This document shows, piece after piece, positions 12,401 to 24,200 of a stretch of DNA of 30,292 nucleotides. Both the position numbers and the translations under genes were made by a program. The DNA lies in assembly GCA_003427395.1 (NCBI GenBank), contig BFEA01001051.1, forward strand, positions 52,970 through 83,261, written 5' to 3'. Position 1 is the stretch's first letter; the number at the start of each line of letters is the position of its first letter. This stretch comes from Chara braunii. Lineage: Eukaryota; Streptophyta; Charophyceae; Charales; Characeae. The notes beneath the pieces were generated by a model, which was not told where the DNA came from, did not search any database, and was given only the letters and a program-made list of their open reading frames with translations.

Positions 12401-15400
12401 CATCCTTGCCTCCCTGCAGTGTCAACACATCGAAACAAACGCAAAAGCAATCTCTTAGCTGCCAAGGAGAGACCTGTTTGTTAGTTCACTATCAATCAGG
12501 TAAAAATTTGATGCAATCAGAAGCATAGATGAGGAGAGAGGTTGGATTCGATGGACGAGGACGATGTGAAGTATCCGTGGAAAGTTGTCAGCAGAACGAG
12601 AAATGGAAGTACAGACGAGCACCAAAAGAAAGAAGAATTCACCAAGGCAAGGGTTGATTGAGAAAGGGGAGGGCTAAGGATAACATCAAATGACAGCAAT
12701 TTTTCACTTTTTCAAAGGTGGACGGTCTAGATGTGTCATCATGGAGCTGACTGGACCAATGTAATTCAGAGTTATGTTATTTTTCTCATTCAACCAAGAT
12801 TCGAACCAAGGTCAGTTCATGGGTGAACCATTTACACAGGTCCGCTCCTGTATTGACCATGAGAATCGTGCATAACATCAACATGAAGATTTGGATGGTA
12901 GAGTCGTACAAATTTCCATAAGAAGCAGGTTAAGGAAGGATAGGAGGATGACAACAGCAGGCAAGGGAGCATTAAGTAAGAAGGGGAAACGGGGTTAACT
13001 TGGGAGGCAGAGATAGAGGACGTTATACACAGGAAGGGAGCGAAGTACATGGAGAGGGACAGATGCACAGAAACAAGAAAACATGAATACAGGCAGACAA
13101 GAGAGTGAGAGGAGAGAAAGAGAGACAGATCTGCAATACAGACTGGGAGGACACCTACGCGATGCATATTCATGACATAGGGACTGTACCAAATTGGCTG
13201 AAAGAGCTGTAGCAAACCGGCACAGTACTTCCTTGAATAACGAATGATTTGTTCAATTGGAAAGAAGAAAAGACAGAAGACTGTTTGAAAAAAGAACTGG
13301 AGTACGAGTACATGCAAGATAAAAGATTGAGACTTGCCTGCAAACGTGTACCGAACTGTCCACTGGGCATCAAAAGGTTGACGTTGTTGCTGCCAACAAA
13401 ATCCTGAGCCATATTGACAATCGTACTGGACAAGCTGGCTTCTCCATGATGATATGCAGAATGTTCTGAGACATAGCCTGAAAGCTGGGCGACCTGCAAT
13501 TTCCAATATTCAAGAAAAGTCATTTCTAGAATGTTCGCAAGCCCTAGTGTTAATCATTTTCAAAAATGAAGTTCAGATGATACTACACATGACACAAGTA
13601 CGACTTCCATCTTGACAGAGCAGATCAAATCTAGTATTGCATTAACGGAGGCAGCAAGTGAACTTCCTGACAAACACAGAATGTCCGAGTACCTCAAAGT
13701 GTGCGCTCAGGTGCGCATGTACTTCCGGTGGCTATTTCAAGGGGTCTAGGAGATTTCTCAGTACAACTGCGCACCTGAACATGAGACAGAAGATACATGC
13801 ACTTGGAAAAGTGAGAACATAAGGGACAGTGCTGGACTGCTGCCATTCTTCAGCTAGTTATAGACGAGTACCAGATTGAGAACATAAGGGACAGTGCTGG
13901 AGTGCTGGACTGCTGCCATTCCTCTACCAATATCAACCAGAAACAGACAACAGGCAATCTTGTCCGCCTATCACAGAGAGAAGGACCCAGCTATTTCGTT
14001 AAATGTTACCGAAAACAAGGAAATGCTTCATTAACGTACCTTGATATCATTCTTCAAGTTCCTCTTGAAACATGAGAAGAGGATTTTGCGCTGTCCCGGT
14101 TTCAATCCGTCCACAGCCGATGGAATGGACCTTGCAAGGTCTGCCATTGAGAACAAAATCAGCTCCTGGTTCACGAAGTCCGTGTAGTTCAGAGTCGTGT
14201 TTGTGAGGTCGATGTATGTCCCTTCCTGCACCACAAAAGGATCGCAGTATTCCATTCAGAAAGGAGTATAGCAACCTCCACAATCTGGGTCTCATGCAGG
14301 GAGGTAGGAGCCAGCCAGTAAGAGACCGGAGAAGGCAGAAAAGACAACAGAATACCTGCTTCCATGCTTGCCTTCCTAGTACAAGGTCGGAGAGCATTGT
14401 GGAAAGGAGAAGAGAAATCTGCACAGTTTGCTGTTATGAACTTCACTGGGCATGAACAGAATGCGGAATGGTAAAAACAGGCTCCCAGTAGAATGTTTGT
14501 CAAACATTTAACAAAACGGTGAGAGCTCATGGCAATAATCAGCCATAGACCTCCGGCCACCAGCTCAAATGGCCATGAAGCCATGCAGAGCTCCATTATA
14601 AACCATCCGACTGCCAGAATCCATGACAAACAACATACAAGCTGCGGAAATAAGTGTCCTTCGGGACATCCGTTAAAATTGGAACGATACAGAGAAGATT
14701 AGAATGGCCCCTGCGCAAGGATGACACGCATAAATCGAGAAATGGTCCAAATTTTTCAACAAAAAAAAAAAAGCTGAGGAAAGAAGATGAGAAGGACAGA
14801 ATTCGCCAATGCTAGTAAACCCGTCAATCGATATCAAAGAAATCAATCGATAAACCAAACAACACACTGGAAATCCAACAAATGACCGTGTCTGAAATCT
14901 CCTGGATGCTGCTGTCCAAATGCACCTAGCTGTGCAGATGACCTGCAGACGTAAAGTGCGGCAAGACAGGGATAGGAGTAAAGAACTGCGAATGTTCCAA
15001 TGGCCAGGACGCCTCTTCCAGAATCTACCTGGACGGGCATCAGGCCAGGTGAATCTTCTGTTATGTCTGCATGTGTTGTGGATTGCCTGCTACATCCTGA
15101 TAGGGACAAACATATGAAAAAACAACTGCGAATGTTCCAATGACCAGGATGCCTCTGCCAGAATCGACCTGGACGCGCAGCAGGCGAGGTGAATCTTCTG
15201 TTGTGCCTGCATGAATTGTAGATTGTCAACTACATTCTGATAGGTACAAACAAAAGCAGCCCCTTAACGTATTCTCCGCCCATTGAATCCGCATTTTTTA
15301 TGGTTTTTCAAACAGGGTATAGCACATGACATCAGGCGAAGGGAACTGCAGGCAAATCATACCAAAATGAAACACGAATTCCTTACCTCAAAATTCCTGA

Positions 15401-17604
15401 GCCATCTCTTACGATCCTCGATTTTCTTCTTGCTGAAAGCCAGCTCAATAGCCTCCCCATCCTCTTCCGTCCTCCATTCAAAGTCTTTCCGATGCCTGTC
15501 CAACTCAGAAAAGTACTCCTTGGCCTCCTTCGCTGACGAGGTACCCAGACCCTGTTCCACACCACACCAGATGCAATGAATTAATCATCTGCAACATCTG
15601 CTATGACCAATTAATTCAATTCCACCCCTGCTACGCAACTTGTATCACATTCATCCAGACAGCGAGGTTGCAATTTCAGTCCGCAACAGGATGCACATAC
15701 TTCAAACACTTGGTATTATACATATTCCAAACTCACGATACAAGCTGTTGTGGCCGCTATAGCCATCACACTCATGCAGGTAATCTTGCTTCCTCTCTCT
15801 CTCTCCCAAACTCTCTCTCTCTCAAGAATTCACCTGACTCGCTCTCACATTCCGCCCTTTTGTCACTCATCCCTGCTCTCGCACGCTTCCTGAATACACC
15901 AGCTCTCATCTACTTCTACCCTCACCACCTTCTACCTCTGTGAACCCTAGCTACAGCACGACCCTTCCCCTTCGTCATCGATGCCGTGGTCTGTCAGCTG
16001 TTGTCTGTTCCTGAAGTCTCCAGACTTCCCTGGGATACTGCTGCAAAATCGGACTTCGGGACTTCGGACTTTCCTTGTCAGTTACTGGCCTGACTCCTAC
16101 GCAACTACGACGCTTCAGTTACCGGACCCTACCAGACTCCTACGACCTTGGGACTGGAACCTACCAGGACCTACGGGACTGGGACGAACTGGGACTGGGA
16201 CCAAGTGGGACTGCAGGATTGGATACACCGTTGCAGCATGAAATCCTTTCCCACCACAAATAACTACTAGGACGTCCCAAAATCAAAAGAGGCCCTTGAT
16301 GGCAAAACGTTCCTCAAACAAACCCGTAGAAAACGAGTTACCATCTCAGATTCCCCTCCCCAGTGCCGACTGCTACATGTTTACTGACGTTCAAAGTCTT
16401 GTCCGAGGAAAACGAAATTGAAATATAATTGCGTGAGAAAGGACAAGAGAGCACCAGAGAGATGAGACAGGAGAGAAAAAAAAAGAGGAAGAGTTGGAGG
16501 GACAGTGGTTCTTTTTTTTTTCTTTTTCGGATGGTTCAATACAGATATACGAGCACTTTGGATGACGCTAATACAGTTGGAGCTGGTTACAGTGGCTTTT
16601 CAGTTCCTGATGTGTAGGTTGGTAGTGAGGCTTAACTGAGCGTCCTCGAAAATTGTGATAATCCGAAGTATTTCTTGGGCTTGCCAAGTCTGAGTTCACT
16701 GGCCCCTAAATTGTTTGTTCTTCCCGGGCAAGCCGACCCAAACTTTGGTGTAAAAAATCTAAGTTCGTTCGGTTTGCGTCATCATTTTCATTTGTCATCA
16801 CCATGCATACATTCAGAATTCGGGGATTTTACTCTCACAGCGTAGAAATCACATACAACAGTGATGTCATACCGTCACCCATAGCCGTTATGGCCCTATT
16901 TCGCTCAGGCTGCATTTATTTCTTGTGCCCCTTCTACCCGACTCCCACCCATCTAATCTAACCCTGGTAATGTTTTACTTGACAACACGATCCTACACAC
17001 GTCCCAGAGTTAGCACAGGACCGCGTTCGTTTCATATCTTCTCCTTCGTCGATTTCGTTTGCTACTTGACACTGTTCGCCTTCAATCTCTCGATTTGCTT
17101 AGCTTACCATTTGTCGGGCCGTTGGTCGACAGTCCTTGATTCTAACCAAGGATGGAAGATTGCTAAGTACCTGCCCTTCAGTGAACCTTTGCCAGAGGTC
17201 ACAGCATTGCATACTGAAAACTGCCATGCTGTCGTTTTACATCTTATAGACTAGATCCCCGTTCTTGACAGATCCACAATGGATCAACGGGCCAAAAAGG
17301 TAAAGACACTAGGAGGATGGGCCCTGATGAATTCTTGCCTGAAGGAGAAAGTACTCTAGGTGATGAGGAGGCGAGAATCATATCGTGCGTGATGTTTTCC
17401 CCTAGCAAACAACCAACGCACACCTTATAGTACTTCACGCTCCAGCCTTTTGTTGATCCACCCAGCGATTCTTTCCACGCGTCATATTCAGGCATTGTGT
17501 AGAAAGTCAACGTCCTTCCACCCTTCGTCGCCTGCAAAGACGAATTAACACAACAATGAGAGACAATATGAGACGCGAAGTCAGCCAAATAGCATCACCC
17601 ATGC

Positions 17605-17690
<86 letters not shown>

Positions 17691-18179
17691 NNNNNNNNNN
17701 NNNNNNNNNNNNNNNNNNNNNNNNNNNNNNNNNNNNNNNNNNNNNNNNNNNNNNNNNNNNNNNNNNNNNNNNNNNNNNNNNNNNNNNNNNNNNNNNNNNN
17801 NNNNNNNNNNNNNNNNNNNNNNNNNNNNNNNNNNNNNNNNNNNNNNNNNNNNNNNNNNNNNNNNNNNNNNNNNNNNNNNNNNNNNNNNNNNNNNNNNNNN
17901 NNNNNNNNNNNNNNNNNNNNNNNNNNNNNNNNNNNNNNNNNNNNNNNNNNNNNNNNNNNNNNNNNNNNNNNNNNNNNNNNNNNNNNNNNNNNNNNNNNNN
18001 NNNNNNNNNNNNNNNNNNNNNNNNNNNNNNNNNNNNNNNNNNNNNNNNNNNNNNNNNNNNNNNNNNNNNNNNNNNNNNNNNNNNNNNNNNNNNNNNNNNN
18101 NNNNNNNNNNNNNNNNNNNNNNNNNCTCTCTCTCTCTCTCCACAATATGAGAAGGGAAATCAGCCAAATAACATCAACT

Positions 18180-18232
<53 letters not shown>

Positions 18233-21200
18233 CACACACGGGGACATTTTCTGTTTCCGAAAGTGCACATACCTTGACAATGGGGGTGATAAACTCCAAC
18301 AGGAAGTTAGGGACTTTCAAAAGTGACGGCCAGAACGAGTGTATGAAATTGATCAACAGGCCTTTGATATGAGATCCATCATGGTCCTGCATACAAGCAT
18401 ACAGAAACAGCAAGAAAATTCAGTCGAAATGCCATAGCTGACGAACTGTTCAAAAAACTGAAAAACACAGGAACTCGCCAGCAAAGAAAAGGCCATCAAC
18501 AGGATATGAGGAGGCAAGATCCATTAAGGAAGTTAGCAGTGCTAGCGAGGAGCTGGAAGGAGGGTAGAATGCATACGTCTCTAGTACTTCTATAGCACCA
18601 AATTCGAATTTTCTAACCTGCCACAACCATACGAGCTTATGAAGACAATGGTAGAAATGTTCCAAAATATTAAAAAAAAAAAAAAAAAACGGAGGCCAGT
18701 TCGAGTGCTACAACATTGCGAAACATAACGACAGGTTGCCAGAAGGGTACAAAAACGAAGGAACATAAAGAAACAAGACAAAGGGAGGGAAGCTAACGAG
18801 GAGGAGAGTACAGACAAGGCAAGGAAGAAGTGGACAAAAGATTGTAAAGCAAAGAAAGCTGCGAGCATCATATAACAGTAACCGCCAAACAAACCTGATC
18901 TGTCATAATCATCAGATGGCCATATCGAAGTGACTTGACACTATCGTACTCTTTCCCGTGCTGAAGGCCCATGATTTGCTTGATCTGGTTAATCTCAGCA
19001 TTCTCCATAATCTGCTTATGACTGGCTTCCCGTACATTCAGCAGCTTACCACGCAGAGGAAACACACCATATCGGTCCCTTCCCACAACACTCAGCCCGC
19101 TCACCTGCATTTAACCGCAAGAGATATAACCAACGAGTCAGTCAACTTGCCGGATGATGGACGGACGCGACCGACAAAAAGTATAAAGACAAATTTGAAA
19201 TATCACCAAACCGCAAATTAATAGATAGAGGAGCTTGCGAACACGAGTCGTTTCCCAACCCGCCTCCGTGATCCTTATAAAAAAAGAAAAGAAAGGAAGG
19301 ACGGTACCAGTACCTGCTCCCGCAGCGCCCTCGGGAAAACGACCTGTAACCTTTCTCCGCCTTTTGGCTAAGATCAAGCGTAGTATCTGTTCTAATAAAT
19401 AAAATTTAAAATTTAAAAAAACGACCTGTAGAGGTACAGGTACCTCCCATTTATGCCAATTATTTCCAGTGATAGGCGCAGTTGTCTCAACAAAACTCGA
19501 CAAAACAACAAGCAAGTCACGAATGAAGAGACATTGTCTAGCGAGAAGAAATCTGGAAAACAAGTGTATGGACTAGAGAAACGCAGCAGGTGAGCATGTG
19601 AACAAGGTCAATGATAGAAACAGATGCGTCCTCGCTCCCACCCTGAACACAGAATGGCATTTCGCCTATTGAGTTCATTTACTGCCAGGTTAGCACTGCA
19701 GTTAACCCTAAAAATGAGACAGCTCTCGAGCGATTTGCAATGAACTAAACAGCAGCTTTAGAATGGTTTAGAACGAACTAAGGAGCACGTTTTCCCATTA
19801 TTGTGCGAGCTTCAGATGGGACGAGACCCTGAGGGGGAGATTCAGATCTCTCCCCCTCTCTCTCCAGAGACATGCAGACCGTTCCAGCAGTCACTGGTAC
19901 TAGTCAAGACAACGACAAGTTTAAAACAGGAAGGGGGCTGGAAAACGTGCAAAATGCAGGCAGGACAACCAAGCACAAAATTACTGCAAACAAGAGCAAG
20001 CACAATTCACCCCCACCATCTTTATCTCTCTCAATTCCCTCCTAACCCCTCCCCTCTCCTTTCCTTTTCCCCACTCATATGTCACTTTTTTTTTGTTCAT
20101 CCCAATCCATGATCTTCGGCAAACGACCAATCAAGAAAGCAGCAATTGGGTAATCAGGACTGAGATAGAAGCCTCGCAAGCGGGTTTTCAAAAAAAAAAA
20201 AAAAAAAAAAAAAAAAAGATCGGCTGGCAGGACTCTCCCACTTGCTTTCCTTTCCTGAGGTGTTCCAAATTCAGTCTGTATAAGGCACGCTGGATCCGTT
20301 TTCCAGCAGGTGATGCTCCCCACCAAGAGATGGAGCCTCTCCCCAGGTGCTAGTGGTGTCTGCTCTTACCAGCACCACTACCACTAAAGGGGGCGTTTAA
20401 AAATAAAAAATAAAAAAAAAGATCTATGGCTGGAGCGGTCAATTACAACTTTGGAATTTCCGTCAAAATTACAGAACTTCATTACCGAGCGGAGGGGGAA
20501 ATGAAGGCTTCGTCCTTCGGGACATCCGTTAAAATTGGAACGATACAGAGAAGATGATTAGCATGGCCCCTGCGCAAGGACGACACGCATAAATCGAGAT
20601 ATGGTCCAAAATTAATAATAATAAAAAAAGAAAAAAAGAAAAAAAAAAAAAGGAAGCTTCAGATGGCATGATACCCTGGGGAACTTACCGCAAGAGCTTT
20701 GGCTGAGTCTCCTTCAGTAAGAATCAATGTACAGTGCTCTGAGTTCTTCCCACCCGCATCGTTGGCATCATCCAGCTTCGGAATTCCGGTCAGACGCTGA
20801 CGCTTGGTTCCATCATTCTTTTTTAACTCTTTGCTCAGCTTTGTCGATGCGAACGAAAGCAGCTCTTCCACTATTCCGCAGCCGACAACTGCAAGTCGAC
20901 ATGTTCGTTCATACACATCAAAACATGCGCATAATAAGTAGTGCAGGCGTTAGTCGTGCGAATACAGGGAGGGGGGTAAAACCGCTGAAAACAGACGTGA
21001 AATGAATTTAGGCAGGATGACAAGCGAAAAGAGGCAAACTTGTTTTCTAACGATTAACGCAAATTCCGACACAGAACCAGATTCCCACAACTGTTAATAG
21101 ATACAAATAAAAAGCACAAGCTCAAATCCGTGCGGAAGTGTTCTAGTACAGAGTCTGTCAGACAAAGGTCTCTGCGTTTTATTGCCTCTACCTCTGGATA

Positions 21201-24200
21201 CACCCTCTCACTTTGGAGATGTGAACTGCTTGTTCCTACGCAAAATTAAATAAATAAGGAGAAAAATGTCGAGATGGGCATCTACTCGCTCCGCACATCA
21301 AAAGCATACACATCAACAAAACGACCTCCTCAGTCCAGAGACTTTCGAAACTTGCGGTGAACGCATCTGGCCAAGCGGTTCGTCCAGATGCTTTCAAAAT
21401 CTTGGGGGATGATCACGAGTGGTACAACTACACCCAGACCCTTATGCGAGAAAGACGCAAAAAACAAAACAAGAATAAGAACTAGTGCAGTAAAAGAAAC
21501 ATCAGCGAGAGGGGGGAAAATATAGGTGGAAAATACACTGCAAAATAGCGACATCATAAACCCTTCCGTGTAGCAGCCGCGACCCTACCGACTGCGATCG
21601 AGTACCATCTGTGATAGTCAACGGCTGCAGCTTCAGCTAACAACGTCGCAGTCTATTTGGACATGAAGGGTGGAGAGGGGTGGAGAGGGGTGGAGAGGGG
21701 TGGAAGAGGGGTGGAAGAGGGGTGGACAAGAGGTGGACGAGGGGTGGACGAGGGGTGGACGACGGGGTAAAAATGGTCCGCTAGCCGGAGGGGGATGGAG
21801 ATCAAATGTTCGCTCACCTTTCTTGAGGAATACCTCTGAGAGGGTGCATGGGGACCCAAAAGCAGTTGGACGCGTCGTTAAAGTTTCCTTCGTCTGAGAG
21901 TCGAAGGCAGGATTCTCGATCAACGCGTTGACAAAAACCCATAAATGGCACTTAATCTGGAAAGGCTTCAAATTAGCCTGCTTGTTCTTCTTGTTCGCTA
22001 CCGCCAGCAACTTATTGACAACTTGTTCACTCACGTAGTTGACATGTGTTCCTCCCTTCGTGGTGTTGATAGCATTCACGAAACTCACCTGCCAAAGCAA
22101 TCATCCATCCTCCCATGTCAGTCACAGGTCAACATTCATGTATAGAAAACACAGAGAGAGGAAACACAACAGCGTCACAGAAGACTGCGGAACTAAGCAC
22201 GCCCACAAAGAAAACACGAAATGCTCGAACATGTCTGGTGTGCAATAAGAACCACACGTCTGATCAGTTCCATCCTGACAAAGAGGTCGGCACCTGGATC
22301 AAGGACGGAAGCACGAACCTGGTTTGCTAAGGGAGCCATATTCATAGGAAACCAAACATGAACCTGGGCTGCGTCGAGACTGGTTGATTTAGCAATGAGT
22401 GTGAAAAATTATCACGACGACCTCTAGGAAGAATGCCTTACAATATACAGTGAAAGAAGACATACTGAGAGACAGGCTGATAGAGAGATAGACAGACAGA
22501 CAGACAGACAATCAAAAAGGAAGACATTCATCTACGTCTAGTTCATCCTCTTCTGCGGTGCTGACGGAGGGAAAAAATCGTTCGTTGAAAGATTAAAAAA
22601 AATCGTTCAGATATTCCAATTTCGCTCTGATTATGCGCCAAGAGTAGCAAATGGGCAGATTGAAGGCTACATTATAGATATATAGTAAACAGCAAACATA
22701 CAAGATTACAGGATGGTCCAATTTCGCTCTCTGGTTATGCGATATGCCGGTGAGAGCGGTGTGAAGAAATTCCACTGGTGTATATATGCACTTGGACTAA
22801 CACCAAGCACATGAGCCTTGGTATCAAATACTGACCAGTTCGTGAAGTATAGCTGGCAGCGAAAAATGGGTCGTGGAAATACCGTCTTTCCCCGGGCAGA
22901 ACGCACCGTGATTATGAATGATTCCAGGCTATTTTTCTGGTGCGATACGATCGTCATGAGGATGTGTTATGTTCGGGGCAACACGGTAGACACCAGGCTC
23001 CGCCTAGAGGACAGTTCCTTGCAGACTTCCGTTCCCTGCTAATCCGTGGACCGTCACCGCCCCCATGGCACTACACAAATGGGTCGTGCCAAGTAACACC
23101 GCGCAAAAACGGTCAGTAACGCGTGTTTTTTTCCCTTTTTTTCCTTTTCTCTTAGTCGCATCAATCATTTTTGTTTTTATTATGAAAAAGTTCAACACCA
23201 TGCAGAAAGGGGGGGGGAATAGATAACAAAATTTCCGTCCACTCCATAGAGAACAGACTCGATATTAACCGAAAAGGACTTCGCTTTGCTAGTCTTCTTT
23301 TCGGAAAGAGGGGGGGGGGGAGGTGGTGAATCTTTGCTAGTTTTACACCACAGCGAATCGAGAAAGGACAAAGCTCCAAATCAACTCCTAAATTCTGCGA
23401 CTGTCAGTCTCTTTTGGGTTTTTTTTGTCACACTCAACCCCTTCTATTCTTGGGGGCCCAGCAGTCTGGTTGCTTATCACCTGCGTCAAACTTGCAAACT
23501 TCCGCGCGCATCCAGATCTACTATTCTGTTGAAAAATTCGGGCGCGTACAAAAATGTATGGGGTAGAGGGGAGAAGAGTGACCAGTGAGAAGACTGTAGA
23601 TCAAAGATGGGCAATTGAAGAAAAACTGACCTGCTGGAATTGGCCTTCACTCAACGAGACGCAAACCTCCCAGCGATCATTGACCTTTTCGTAAATTCTG
23701 TGACAAGGCAAAACAACAAGGGGCCATCCACATTCAGTTAGTCAGACTCCGTTCTTATGATCTGATAAGTAATACTAAGATTCTTACCTCTGAATCTCTC
23801 ATGGTTCATTCGAAACCTTTTAAGTGCATATGGTTCCATTTCCATCTATTTGCAGTTTTGGTCGGTTCGCCAACCTTTTTGATGGTTGAATCCTCCTCTG
23901 TATATAACTTATGACCGGAGGGTCTGAAAGGGGGGAAACAAAGGACCTAGCATCTACAACCGAATCGGACGCACGCTCATTATACCTGTATTTGGGGCAG
24001 CTTTAAGTCTACATACGGCGATAATGACAATCAGTTCTAGTTATAATCGGGTGAAGACGCTAGTTTTAGCTGTCGTTTTGGGTCCGCCTCTGGTTTTGCT
24101 TTGACAAAGAAAAGGGTGCTGAACTAGGGAGCTTGATCAGTTCACGCACAGGGGAGCATGATCAGTCCACGCACGGTTCTCACACATGATGATGCAAGAC

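Noticed and set aside
12780-12845. tRNA-like B box (GGTTCGAATC, minus strand)
   Set aside because: No matching acceptor, D or anticodon arms; the surrounding bases do not fold as a tRNA. At most a relic.
12832-13506. 224-codon minus-strand frame
   Set aside because: It overlaps exon 12 in another frame and runs through the intron; the product is Ser/Leu/Cys-rich translation of purine-rich intron sequence.
14656-14756. Functional U6 gene
   Set aside because: Broken AGC triad, no TATA or upstream element, A tail and flanking duplication all favour a retropseudogene.
17507-18326. ~256-codon frames on both strands across the gap
   Set aside because: They are alternating Arg-Glu or Leu-Ser from CT repeats and N, not genes.
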